Origin: Macrostomum hystrix
Lineage: Eukaryota > Platyhelminthes > Macrostomidae
NCBI GenBank assembly: GCA_950097015.1
Contig: CATNEN010000038.1
Location: forward strand, 11,759,001 to 11,823,000
DNA: 64,000 nucleotides
Reading direction: 5' to 3'
Below are positions 37,401 to 44,908 of this stretch, piece by piece (positions within the stretch are counted from its first letter, which is position 1; the number at the start of each line of letters is the position of its first letter). The notes under the pieces were generated by a model, which saw only the letters and a list, made by a program, of their open reading frames with translations, was not told where the DNA came from and ran no database searches. Position numbers and translations under genes: made by a program.

Positions 37401-40400
37401 AGTGGCGTGCCTGTAAGAGGGTCCATTTTAATTGGCTGAGGAAAGTCACGTGCCTTTAATAGGGTCGATTTTAATTGGCTGCGGACAGTCACGACATTAT
37501 CAAGCTTACGAAATGGTTAAAAGTTTTCAATAATTGATTCTAGAAATAGAAAGACCAGTTTTCAGCCTAATATATTAAAAAACTATAATAATATTTCAGG
37601 TGCTCAGTCTTCTTACTAGACAAAGAAACTAACGAACTGGTTGCTAAGGTGTTCGATGGTCTTCCAACCACTTCCAACGAAAAGGAGGTAAATTAAAATT
37701 GTCCAGATTTTTTCAAGGCTCCAGGAGCTAGGTTTTTTCTCTTCGTGTTTCTTTTTAATATTCCGTTTGTTTAACTAACCTCTAAATGTGTTCGTGAGTT
37801 AATCAATAATACTGTACTCACTATTTACCCAAAAGTACATGTAATATCAAGCACGGGCCTTGCATGGCTGCTATTATGAAGTTTCAGTATTGAAATAAAT
37901 TACTCTCTCTTTACAAGTTATGCCCATTTTTCTTGTTTTGCTATAGCAATCTGCAAATCTGCAACAAAGACGGGTTAGTGAGCTCAAATAAAAAACAATT
38001 ATGAGCTCTTTTTAATATTATCTTCTTTACAGAAACTTTCATTACCCTTAGATTGGCATTTTTCTAATTAAATTAGAGCTATCTGATTCTACTACTACAA
38101 GTAGCTAGAATTGTATTGTTTCCCCTTTCAATGCTTTAAGTAAATATCTAGAGAATAAGAGTAAATCGGCAGTTTTTTCCCGTTTTTCAAAGCATTCGAA
38201 ATTTAATTTTCAAAGTTAATTTTTACTATCTGCAACACAAGCCGCATGTTACGTTCTTTAGGTTGCAGAAATACCTGCTTTGTCTAACCTGTGTTATTAA
38301 TCTTACCAGCGAAACTACCGTCTAGCATGCCACACTTTGCAAAATAGAAAAAAACTGAAAAAATTGAGAAAACTTGAGAACAAACAAGCATAGCTGAGGA
38401 GACATCAGTATCTAACAGAGAACACACCAGTATCTAACAGAGAACACACCAGTATCTAACAGAGAACACAACAGTATCTAACAGAGAACACACCAGTATC
38501 TAACAGAGAACACACCAGTATCTAACAGAGAACACACCAGTATCTAACAGAGAACACACCAGTATCTAACAGAGAACACACCAGTATCTAACAGAGAACA
38601 CACCAGTATCTAACAGAGAACACACCAGTATCTAACAGAGAACACACCAGTATCTAACAGAGAACACACCAGTATCTAACAGAGAACACACCAGTATCTA
38701 ACAGAGAACACACCAGTATCTAACAGAGAACACACCAGTATCTAACAGAGAACACACCAGTATCTAACAGAGAACACACCAGTATCTAACAGAGAACACA
38801 ACAGTATCCATCAGAGAACACACCAGTATCTAACAGAGAACACAACAGTATCTAACAGAGAACACACCAGTATCTAACAGAGAACACACCAGTATCTAAC
38901 AGAGAACACACCAGTATCTAACAGAGAACACACCAGTATCCATCAGAGAACATTTTCATAGTTTTTATTTCTTTGTTTAATTGCAAAGATAGTTTTTTCA
39001 AACTGTGACTGTAATTACGAGTTATATTCCATCATGTCACACTAGAATGCAAAAGAAAACAGCATTCTAGAATTAACGCCTAAAATTTCTTTTGTTCAGG
39101 TCTTGCAGAGAAAGATGATTTTGTCCGACGGCACAGAAATTGAGGTGGTTGATTATTGATTTCTATCAACCAGTTTTTATTGCTTTAAACGTTAAATTGC
39201 TAAGAATCAATTCGTAATGCGTAATCTCCAAACATAATCTTTGCTTGTGTACTTCTTATTAATTGACAAAACTTTAACATATAAAAAAGTTAATAGTCGA
39301 AAGAAATTTTAGAATCTGACTGGCTAATGAAAATAAGTTGTTTCTATTTTTAGAACATTTCTATGGGGAATCCCTTTTGCACAACGCTTATGCTAAGCAC
39401 GTGACAGAATTAAGCCAATCAAATTTTAAAGATCGATCTATAGGAATTTATACAATTTAATGTGACTTAGTCGTCGTTAATCATGTGTACAACAATGCAA
39501 ATTCTATTTAAAACCTAATGAAAAAACGAATTGGGTAGAATTTAATAGAAATAGGATTTATTATATTAATTGGATTTTTGTGTGACATTGTGTGTCCGTT
39601 GTAAATTCTGTCTTTGGTGTCCGTTTTTGACGCCTTAATAGATGTTGAACTCTTCTATGCGTGCTCCTTGTGATCTCCTGTGATTGAACTCCACTAAAAG
39701 TACTTTTGTTTCAGATTTTTTTTCAATTTAAATTTGATCGATATTTACAGCATTTGTCTTTAATTGCTGTTGACTACATTTCAAGTAGCCAGTATACATC
39801 GATTTATCGATCCATCGATTTATCGATCCATCGATTTATCGATCCATCGATTTATCGATCCATCGATTTATCGATCCATCGATTTATCGATCCATCGATT
39901 TATCGATCCATCGATTTATCGATCCATCGCTTTATCGGTCCATCGATTTATCGATCCATCGATTTATCGGTCCATCGATTTATCGATATATTTTTTCTTG
40001 AAATTGACGCGTTGTATTCCTATCGAGTATTAATTGTGTAGCCGAATTTATCGATTTGTTTTGTTATATGCTTCTAAACCAATAATCCGCCTTTAATTGA
40101 TTCGCTATAAATTATCTTGCTTTGAACCAGCTTTTTTATTTCATATGAAGCAACGCTTAGCGCAAAAGTAAACTTCCATGTAGTCGTGATCCTGTTGATC
40201 AATTCTTGATTATTTCTGCCATCTATCAATTATTGATATATTTTGTAATTTCAAATTAACCGAACTAAATTTCAAGTGCCGAAAAACAAAACTTTCAGCA
40301 ACCCGTGGAAATTCGGATTCCCGCCAATCACGGAATCGCCGGCTATGTGGCAACGAAAGGTGAGAAAAAACTGAAATTTTTTAAAGTACTTTACCTTGAA

Positions 40401-43072
40401 ATCAAGAAAGCACTAATTCACATTCAGGTGAACTGCTCAACATTAAGGATGCTTATTCTCATCCGCTGTTCTATAGCAAAGTTGACGAGGACACCGGCTT
40501 TAGAACCAGGTTGGTTTGATTGATTTCTACCTGAATAAGTCAAGAATGTTACCTTTTTAATCAATAATATTTCCCATTGGCCGGGCAGGAATATTCTGTG
40601 CTTCCCCATACAAGACGAAAGCGGCACCATTGTTGGCGTGGCTCAACTCTGCAACAAGATCAACGCTGCTCACTTTTCTAACTTCGACGAGGACATTGCC
40701 AGGGCCTTCTCAGTCTACTGCTGCATTAGCATCATCCATGTGAGGACAAAAAACTCATTTGAGCACACTCTAGCTTTCTCACTAGTTTCTCACGCGCTTG
40801 CCTCTCGCACCAAGGTTTCGGAGCTCGCATTCATTTAGGGCGCAGCCGGGGCTTATGGGGGCTTGTCGTGCAATTCGACAATGTCGACGATGAGAAATTG
40901 AGGGCAGATGTACACACCTGTGTGAGTGTGTGCCTGCGTACAGTATCCGTGTGCATGTGTGCTCAGGAGTCGGCGAAATGGGCAGAATTGCCTCCTCGCT
41001 GGCTGCGGATCCAGTGTCACCAAATGACGGTTAATTATTATGCTCATTCCGCTGACTCTTGAGCACACATTTACACAGGTTTTTATTGTTAGGCAGTGTA
41101 CATTCTCACTGTACAAGTTAATCCTCGCCACGGAGGGTCATTGTACACAACTCGCGTCACCAACTCATCCAACCTTTAGTCGCTGATGTACAAGAAGGTG
41201 CAGGCTGCTCAGGCTCGTCACCAGCTGGCCACGGAGCTCATGACCTACCACATGCATGTGCCCGAGCGCGGCATCGAGGAGTTAATCACGGCCCCGGCGA
41301 AGCCCATGGAGAAGTATTGCCCCAATTTCGACAGCTTCGTCTCCGTGCCGCGGCACGTAGTCGACGAGGACACCTGCCAGGCCGTCATGTTCATGTTCGA
41401 CGACCTCAAGCTGACGAAGAATTATCGAATCTCGCGGTCGACTCTGGCTAGGTTTGTCCTGCTAGCTCGCAAAGGCTACCGGGACCCGCCCTACCACAAT
41501 TGGTCTCACGCATTCTCAGTTGCTCACTTTACCTACCTGTGCTTGAAGAATCTGCGACTGGAGAACTACCTCACGCCGTTGGAGTACTTCTCATTTTTAG
41601 TGGCCTCACTGTGTCACGACATTGATCATCGGGGTACTAACAACTCGTTTGAGAACTCTAGCGGCTCAGCCCTGTCAGGCCTGTACAGCTCGGAAGGCTC
41701 TGTGCTGGAGAGGCATCATTTCTCTCAGACTGTCTGCATACTCAACAGGGAGGGCTGCAACGTGTTTGAGAACCTGTCAGAGAAGGTGAGAATTCTGTGC
41801 CTGATTAATTACTTTATACTCGTACTATCCATTATCAAGTGAAAATCTATGCATGATCTAGTTTTGATCTATCCATCATCTAGTCCTGATCTATCCATTA
41901 TCTAGTCCCGATCTATCCATCATCTAGTTATGATGTATCCATGATATAATTATGGTCTATCCATGATCTAGTCATGATCTATCCATCATCTAGTCCGGAT
42001 CTATTCATCATCTAGTTCTGATCTATCCATTATCTAGTTCAGATCTATCCATCATTTAGTCCTGATCTATCATTTAGTTCTGATCTATCCATCATCTAGT
42101 CCTGATCTATCTATCATCTAGTCCTGATCTATCCATTAGCGATTATCAAAAATTCACCAAACCTGCAATGCGGCCACCCAGGAGTACTCAGCTGTGCTGG
42201 ACATCATTCGCGACATTATCCTGGCCACGGACCTTGCTCATCATCTGAAAATTCGTAAAGAAATCGAGGCCATGGTCAACCAGAATGAGTTCGATGTGCA
42301 GAGGCCGCAGCACCGCTACCTGCTGCTCTGCCTGCTCATGACCGCCTCCGACCTCAGCGACCAGACCAAGGTGTGGAAAAACACCAGACAGGTAGCCAAG
42401 CTCATCTACCAGGAGTTCTTTAGCCTGGGCGACAAGGAAAAGTCCTTGGGCAAACAGCCGGCGGAGGGGATGGACCGGGACAAGGCCGACATTCCGCAGC
42501 TGCAGGTCAACTTTCTCAACATCATCGCGGCGCCGGTTTATAAGTGAGCTGACTGCACAATGTCCGGTAGTATTTCATTCTTAGTTTGAGTTTGATTTCC
42601 AGTGAAATTCGCTCGAACACTCAAACTTGCGAACTCTTGAACTCTCTAGAGTTCGTCGGACGGCTTTGAAAGTTCACGGCTTAGACTTTCACGAGAATCG
42701 GTCATTTAGTTTTGCAGCTATGGTGAACCAGGCAGTATTTGAGATACCATGCTAGTAATAGGTATTGTCTATTGTTGAGGGCCAACCCCCACAAATTACA
42801 CTGAGCCTGTTCAGGACATGATGAGAAAGTCAGATCACGTGTTCATCATCGGCATGTACGAAGTCGGTATATTTGTACATTGTGAATCGTCCCAACCACC
42901 TCACTGCAGAGCAATGGAGAAGCTATGGCCTGACGAATGCGGCGTTCTTTGTCGTCAAATCGAGCGCAACGTCAGCAATTGGAAGACAATCCGGCAGAAG
43001 CTGGAAAGCAAGGAGGTTGAGAAGACGGACAGAACCATCTTCGATGAGAAGCTAGTTTCAGACGATGAGTAA
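7326..43072 (+). CDS. PDE2A: PDE2A-type cGMP-stimulated 3',5'-cyclic nucleotide phosphodiesterase, 22 coding exons
   Basis: Hydrolyses cAMP and cGMP; cGMP binding to the GAF region activates the enzyme in this family. Exons joined by eye: 7326-7442, 18222-18308, 23002-23087, 28196-28296, 29218-29267, 29907-29966, 31465-31669, 31892-31944, 32026-32100, 32614-32655, 35432-35500, 36344-36480, 36569-36680, 36860-36963, 37600-37687, 39100-39144, 40299-40359, 40428-40509, 40589-40739, 41180-41785, 42182-42543, 42910-43072. Phases match at every junction and give 951 residues, close to the roughly 940 of vertebrate PDE2A. Order: Cys-containing N-terminus, polyQ, N-terminal segment, GAF-A (about 230-390), GAF-B (about 400-575), HD catalytic domain (about 600-930). 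The catalytic exons match PDE2A more closely than PDE5, PDE10 or PDE11 as I recall those families. All donors are GT except the GC donor after 36680. Introns are packed with minisatellites, SINEs and transposon relics. Exon 16 (39100-39144) and the start exon are the least certain parts. Confidence 0.93.
7637..9040. repeat. 21-bp minisatellite with 126-bp higher-order repeat, PDE2A intron 1
   Basis: Basic unit is like TGTTCCTGAGGTATTTCGGTC. From about 7785 to 8545, six distinct 21-mers recur as a 126-bp block; for example TCTGTTCCTATGGTATGACA recurs exactly every 126 bp from 7825. The distal part is diverged single units. Since 21 is a multiple of 3, an open frame crosses the array; it is not a protein gene. 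Confidence 0.93.
9045..10366. other. PDE2A intron 1, nothing recognised
   Basis: Between the 21-bp array and SINE copy A2. No exon or element is supported. Confidence 0.55.
10367..10706 (+). repeat. SINE family A, copy 2 (fullest copy, (TTA)n tail)
   Basis: Starts with a Leu/Ser-type tRNA-like head: GGTGGCAGAGCGGTCTAACG (box A) and GAGCTCGATTCC (box B). A body of about 250 bp follows, ending in TGCAATTATTATTATTATTA, the (TTA)n tail. This copy defines the family for the others. Confidence 0.88.
11305..11345. repeat. (CTTC)n microsatellite
   Basis: Short CTTC run in PDE2A intron 1; a CTCT/CTGT-rich stretch follows near 11480-11530. Confidence 0.8.
11694..13821. repeat. 2.1-kb purine-rich minisatellite, PDE2A intron 1
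   Basis: Alternating units of 13-15 bp such as GAGATTGAGAGGG and AGACTGAGGGAGT. The + strand is almost free of C except in the ACTGAG step. Internal blocks recur, for example GATTGAGAGAGGGATACTGA near 12475, 12715, 13045, 13095 and 13505. The long minus-strand open frame (Ser/Leu/Pro-rich) is a by-product of the repeat. Confidence 0.93.
14375..15010. repeat. 16-bp minisatellite GGGGAGAGATGAGACA, PDE2A intron 1
   Basis: About 40 units, with a duplicated block containing AGACAGTAAAGATATGAGAT at about 14455, 14600 and 14745 (spacing near 144 bp). The same unit in reverse orientation fills hAT MITE 2 at 35.8-36.2 kb. Confidence 0.92.
15380..16300 (-). pseudogene. decayed Tc1/mariner-type transposase in PDE2A intron 1
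   Basis: Reading the minus strand from 16300, a helix-turn-helix region ([17 protein letters not shown]) is followed by DDE-type core motifs: [12 protein letters not shown] (first Asp), then in a shifted frame [10 protein letters not shown] (second Asp), then in another frame YSPFLN and, after an in-frame stop, [11 protein letters not shown]. The frameshifts near 15610-15650 and 15490 and the stop near 15490 show it is dead. No terminal repeats were recognised at the edges. It is unrelated to the host gene, whose strand it opposes. Confidence 0.85.
16668..17215. repeat. 20-bp minisatellite TTATCTGACACTCCAAAGTG
   Basis: About 27 units in PDE2A intron 1 with variants in the last six bases (TCTTC, TGATA, TTCTA). 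Confidence 0.92.
17727..18163. repeat. 21-bp minisatellite CAGACAGTTTGAGTTTAGTTT, just upstream of PDE2A exon 2
   Basis: About 21 units ending about 58 bp before exon 18222. Open in two + frames because of the 21-bp unit. Its T-rich strand could act as a very long pyrimidine-type region ahead of the acceptor. Confidence 0.92.
18222..29966 (+). CDS. PDE2A: PDE2A exons 2-6: N-terminal domain before GAF-A
   Basis: Five short exons (18222-18308, 23002-23087, 28196-28296, 29218-29267, 29907-29966) encode about residues 40-167. They match the poorly conserved N-terminal segment of PDE2A in order: a helix ([17 protein letters not shown]) resembling the human segment before GAF-A, then [18 protein letters not shown], a strand-rich part ending [16 protein letters not shown], and a closing helix ([20 protein letters not shown]). 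Similarity to human is modest, but junction phases (0,0,2,1,0,0) all agree, which supports the chain. Exons 2, 4 and 6 each have a tandem array starting within 60 bases downstream of their donor. Confidence 0.8.
18331..18640. repeat. 41-bp minisatellite, just downstream of PDE2A exon 2
   Basis: About 7 copies of a two-part unit (TCTGACATCCAAGTACATTT, then CCTGACATTTTAAGTTTAAT). It begins within about 25 bp of the donor at 18309. Confidence 0.9.
19350..21055. repeat. 28-bp minisatellite, PDE2A intron 2
   Basis: About 60 units of TCATAGATTCTAGCTTTCTT plus TAATCTGG, with shortened variants (GTCAAGTCATTGATCGTAGC) at intervals. Confidence 0.92.
21490..21748 (-). repeat. SINE family B, copy 1 (tRNA-derived)
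   Basis: The minus-strand head contains GGGGGTTCGATTCCCGAATC (box B). The body has CACCCAGCTCTTAAATGG, AGTCCATGGACTGAACAGCC and GCGCAATATAGCTGCGGC. Box A is degraded. Confidence 0.82.
22245..22800. repeat. 21-bp minisatellite GAACCTGTTAGACACGCTTTG, PDE2A intron 2
   Basis: About 26 units, ending about 200 bp before exon 23002. It contains the core CCTGTTAGACAC shared with other arrays. Confidence 0.92.
23290..24700. repeat. 21-bp minisatellite AAGATAAGAATTCTACGAACA, PDE2A intron 3
   Basis: About 66 units in three main versions (GAATTCTACG, GATTTCGACG, GAATTAGACG). Open frames on both strands arise from the 21-bp period. Confidence 0.93.
25387..25521 (+). repeat. SINE family A, copy 3, truncated at both ends
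   Basis: Begins in box B (GTTCGATTCCACGGCGAGG), keeps CGTGCGATTTACGCCC and CCAAGGCACAGTGAGG, and stops at GTGTGTGCTCTGAC. The 25-bp minisatellite begins directly there. Confidence 0.8.
25522..26170. repeat. 25-bp minisatellite, PDE2A intron 3
   Basis: About 26 units of AGCAGCAGAGAACCAATGTC plus CCCCC, some 24 bp. It begins directly at the broken end of a family A SINE (25387-25521). Five overlapping frames are open; none looks like a gene. Confidence 0.93.
26515..27490. repeat. 28-bp minisatellite, PDE2A intron 3
   Basis: About 34 units of AGTATCCTGGGACGATTCTA plus TTCAAGTT, alternating with GGGTCGATTC variants. Degenerate half-units (GACGATTC) flank both ends. Confidence 0.92.
28325..29140. 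repeat. about 20-bp minisatellite, immediately after PDE2A exon 4
   Basis: Starts with short CACCTGTTACACCTG units about 30 bp after the donor at 28297, becomes CACCTGTTAGATAGATTAGA, then CACATGTTAGACAGGCAGT (19-20 bp), and ends 78 bp before exon 29218. It fills nearly the whole intron. Confidence 0.92.
30020..31395. repeat. 20-bp minisatellite CAGGATACACCCGTGTCTAA, PDE2A intron 6
   Basis: About 68 units starting about 55 bp after the donor at 29967 and ending about 70 bp before exon 31465. Two nearly identical blocks (about 30720-30910 and 31200-31390) share the same run of variant units, showing an internal duplication of about 480 bp. Confidence 0.93.
31465..36680 (+). CDS. PDE2A: PDE2A exons 7-13: linker and GAF-A domain
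   Basis: Exons 31465-31669, 31892-31944, 32026-32100, 32614-32655, 35432-35500, 36344-36480 and 36569-36680 encode about residues 168-398. The linker holds a second polyQ run (31540-31563, eight Gln). GAF-A landmarks are [58 protein letters not shown] and [10 protein letters not shown], then [18 protein letters not shown], which is almost identical to the human dimer-interface helix. Exon 10 is only 42 nt and uses a GTATGT donor. The last exon of the group ends at GCGAGT, a GC donor. GAF-A mediates dimerisation in this family. An hAT MITE (35676-36259) sits between exons 11 and 12 and ends 84 bp before exon 12. Confidence 0.9.
32265..32535 (-). repeat. SINE family B, copy 2
   Basis: Minus-strand copy with the box A-like GTAGCTTAGTGGTTGGAG, the box B region GCGGGTTTGATTCCCGAC, TTGTGTCCTTTGGCAAGAC and the GTCCATGGACTGAACAGCC block. 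It lies upstream of the 42-nt PDE2A exon at 32614. Confidence 0.85.
33129..33372 (-). repeat. SINE family A, copy 4
   Basis: Minus-strand copy with an AATAATGATAATAATAAT (TTA-type) tail at its left end, TGTGCGTGTGTGCTCAGGAG and the box B remnant CGATTCCGCGGCGAG at the right end. The head is lost. Confidence 0.82.
33757..34032 (+). repeat. SINE family B, copy 3
   Basis: Head GTTAGAGCGTTGGACTCACG with box B CGGGTTCGATTCCCAAC, then TGTCCTTTAGCAAGACAC, CACCCAGCTGTTATATGGGT and CCATGGACTGAACAGCCG. A second fragment of the CCATGGACT block lies just upstream at about 33715-33755. Confidence 0.85.
34585..35165. repeat. CTG-rich trinucleotide array, PDE2A intron 10
   Basis: Imperfect (CTG)n with TTCCACTGC and GCCACTGC steps, a mixed 21-bp-like period. 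It gives poly-Leu on one strand and poly-Ala/Val on the other; neither is a gene. A family A SINE fragment lies inside its right end. Confidence 0.88.
35103..35150 (+). repeat. SINE family A fragment next to the CTG-rich array
   Basis: GGGCGTGTGTGCTCAGGAG and GTCAGCGAAATAAGCAGA match the family A body. About 45 bp survive between CTG-rich stretches. Confidence 0.65.
35676..36259. mobile_element. hAT-type MITE 2 with internal 16-bp-type array
   Basis: Perfect 16-bp terminal inverted repeats (CAGGGGTCGGCAAACT) and an exact 8-bp target duplication, CTTTAGAC, at 35668-35675 and 36260-36267. Subterminal GGCCCGC-rich sequence is typical of hAT ends of this type. The element is non-autonomous: the interior (about 35765-36180) is an array of TCTCATCTCTCCCGTG-like units. 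It lies in the PDE2A intron, ending 84 bp before exon 36344-36480. The left flank, outside the element, carries the same unit in the opposite orientation. Confidence 0.9.
36860..40739 (+). CDS. PDE2A: PDE2A exons 14-19: GAF-B, the cGMP-binding domain
   Basis: Exons 36860-36963, 37600-37687, 39100-39144, 40299-40359, 40428-40509 and 40589-40739 encode about residues 399-575. Readable landmarks are [69 protein letters not shown] and [10 protein letters not shown]. The family signature NKFDE is present: NK at about residues 547-548 and FDE at about 557-559. In PDE2A this domain binds cGMP and relieves inhibition of catalysis. The 15-codon exon 39100-39144 falls in the variable loop before the EIRIP strand and may be optional. 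Confidence 0.92.
37305..37495. repeat. short tandem repeat of about 60 bp containing CACGTG, PDE2A intron 14
   Basis: Four copies of a unit reading ATTGGCTGAGGACAGTCACG then TGC. CACGTG is intact at 37318-37323, 37361-37366 and 37447-37452. Confidence 0.75.
37947..37973 (+). CDS. candidate 27-nt PDE2A microexon
   Basis: A strong pyrimidine tract and CTATAG acceptor precede 27 nt ending at a GTTAGT donor. Phase 0 at both ends would insert nine residues (QSANLQQRR) in the GAF-B loop between exons 15 and 16 without a frame change. There is no conservation evidence, so this is only a possible optional exon. Confidence 0.25.
38398..38955. repeat. 22-bp minisatellite, PDE2A intron 15
   Basis: About 25 very uniform units of AGAGAACACACCAGTATCTA plus AC. 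It ends about 145 bp before the candidate 45-nt exon at 39100. Confidence 0.93.
39797..39990. repeat. 16-bp minisatellite ATCGATTTATCGATCC, PDE2A intron 16
   Basis: About 12 units, each with two ATCGAT palindromes, so both strands can form hairpins. The open frames through it are low complexity (Ser/Ile/Asp/Arg). Confidence 0.9.
40786..41036 (+). repeat. SINE family A, copy in PDE2A intron 19 (+)
   Basis: TTGCCTCTCGCACCAAGGTT, GGGCGCAGCCGGGG, GTGTGCTCAGGAGTCGG and a short TTAATTATTAT tail. It lies just downstream of the GAF-B exon and upstream of the catalytic exon. Confidence 0.8.
41041..41142 (-). repeat. SINE family A, inverted partial copy
   Basis: Reads on the minus strand: GTGCTCAAGAGTCAGCGG and CAGTGAGAATGTACACTGCC. 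It lies head-on to the preceding + copy with only a few bases between, so the pair can fold as a hairpin in the pre-mRNA. Confidence 0.7.
41180..43072 (+). CDS. PDE2A: PDE2A exons 20-22: catalytic HD phosphodiesterase domain and C-terminus
   Basis: Exons 41180-41785 (606 nt, the largest), 42182-42543 and 42910-43072. Visible motifs are YHNWSHAF (His near residue 681), the metal-binding [11 protein letters not shown] (720-730), [12 protein letters not shown], and [17 protein letters not shown] with the second metal Asp near 834. The invariant Gln of the substrate pocket lies in LQVNF near 885. All key residues are present, so an active dual-specificity enzyme is expected. The last exon reads [14 protein letters not shown] and ends in an acidic tail (LVSDDE, stop at 43070-43072). 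A 22-bp array fills most of the intron between exons 20 and 21. Confidence 0.96.
41850..42140. repeat. 22-bp minisatellite, PDE2A intron 20
   Basis: About 13 units of ATCTAGTCCTGATCTATCCA plus TC, beginning about 65 bp after the donor at 41786 and ending about 40 bp before exon 42182. Confidence 0.9.
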
Positions 43073-44597
43073 AGGATCAAATCGTAAATACGAGCTAGAT
43101 TTGTCCCACTGTGTCTCTCTGAGCAGCTAGCTCAGTGATTCCTATCTTCAATTCTTATCTTCTAAATGCTTTTGTTGTTTTTAGTTTTTAATAATACGTT
43201 TCGGGCATGGCAACCAGATATTTAAACTGCCGGGGGTGCACAGCAACCAATGATTTCTGGGCACAATTCTGCCCCAAGAAGTCATCCGGCTTATTGTTTG
43301 TTAGTTTTTACTTTACTGTAGTCATACAGCAACATTTTTTGCTTTATTTTCGTGAGAAAGGTAGTTAAAAATGGTGAGTCATATTGACACACGCGCTCAC
43401 AGCTAAAGTTCTTTAATCACTTTGGCACCAATGCTAAATATTTCATATTTTTCAACCGATTCGAAAAAAGTGTAGAACTTTTTTTATCAAATTACAGCTA
43501 TTTGTCTCATTGTTCAGACCATGAATTGCAACCAGTTTTGTGCTTAGCTTAAACTGTCTTGAGCTGTACTCTGTTGCTTTCAAATTTGATTATTTGTGTA
43601 TCGTTTAAAAGCGCACATGGACCTTAGCACAATGAGCTGTCTGTCAAATTTGCAACACTTCAATGCCCGACTCATATCAATTCTCTATATGACTAGACCA
43701 CATGACATTGTGTTACTTTTCTGTAGTATTAGGCCAATCCTCAAGGAGTTATATGTTTCGGTCCTGACAAACAGAGAAGAATAACTTCATCATATCATCA
43801 TGAAATTGGCTAGAAATCGTTTATTTTATTTAAATGTTAAAGCTAAGCAAAAAGCTAATTTTTCTTTCTTCAGGTCACCAGGTCATCGCGTAGAAAAAAA
43901 TAGAACTATATTTTGATTTTTTGTTTCTCGGATCTGTTTGCTTCACACGCTGAATACTTGTAGGTCTTGTTACAGAGTTCTGTGTCATGCCGCGTAGTCC
44001 TATTTTTAACGAAAAAATGCATGATATTTCAAATAGACTCTCTTTTAGAGGCGAATGCTTTAAATTTGTGGAATGAGCTAAAAGCAAAACCAAAGGCCAC
44101 TGTGTTGGATTTTTTAGTCTTCCTTCAGACCACGCTGCAAATACCAGCATTTCCAATTAGCGATAGTTAAGTCAGGGAGTATGGGTGCCGAGTGTCGGGA
44201 TGTTGGCCCAGCCAATCGGCAATCAGCATCGGGTAGAAATAAGCCTGGCTGGCTTAGCCAATTAGCGATCAGCATATAGTAAAGATATGCTTAACAGGCT
44301 TAACAGGCCTAGCCAATCAGCGATCAGCGTAGGGTAGAGATCTGCCTTACTGGTCTAAGCCAATCAGCGATCAGCAAAAGTCTCAAGGGCACGAACAGTC
44401 AGAAAACGGCAGAAATAAGTATTTGCGACTTGCCGCGACCCATTTTCACGCCGGAAGCAACCTCTAGCCGCTGTGCTATAAAATAAGTAAAAAAGCCAGT
44501 GAATCCTTCCTTAAATATGTTAATTTATAAAATCAACTTTTCATACAAGATTTAGAATGTTTCCCAATGTTTTCATTCAGGGGTATTATGCTAAACA
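43073..44597. other. PDE2A 3' region and intergenic sequence
   Basis: Begins with the PDE2A 3' UTR; I did not see an unambiguous AATAAA close to the stop. Short open frames near 43600 and 43970 have no family resemblance. The CCAAT-containing repeat at 44195 is the only structured feature. Confidence 0.5.
44195..44375. repeat. four copies of a 50-60 bp repeat upstream of the phospholipase gene
   Basis: Each copy has AGCCAATCAGCGATCAGC, with a CCAAT box-like core, and a GGGTAGAGAT segment. It lies 530-710 bp upstream of the start codon, so an upstream regulatory role is possible but unproven. Confidence 0.65.
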
Positions 44598-44608
44598 TAT
44601 ATAAATAG
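44598..44608 (+). promoter_or_regulatory. possible TATA box of the phospholipase gene
   Basis: TATATAAATAG lies about 300 bp upstream of the start codon at 44909. The position is plausible for a gene with a moderate 5' leader, but no initiator is evident, and AT-rich matches are common here. Confidence 0.25.
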
Positions 44609-44908
44609 TCACAAGATCAAAGGTCTCGAGCACTTTCGCCGTCTGCCCATTAGCAGGGTAATAATTTGGTGTACCTGTGTGCACGGTTCGAGTTCAAGCT
44701 TTATCTTATCTTTTAGTGTTTTTTGTGCTGATATTATCAAATTCAAGATCAGATTTGCGCATAACCCATACAGTACGCTATATATGCGTTAGAAAAGTCA
44801 AACGCACGAAAGAACCTTGTCAAACAGATTCTGCAATAACTAACGATTCGCTTGCTTATTGCTTAGCTTAGCTTCGCTTCGCTTGCCAGGTAGCAAGCAG
44901 GGATCGAA

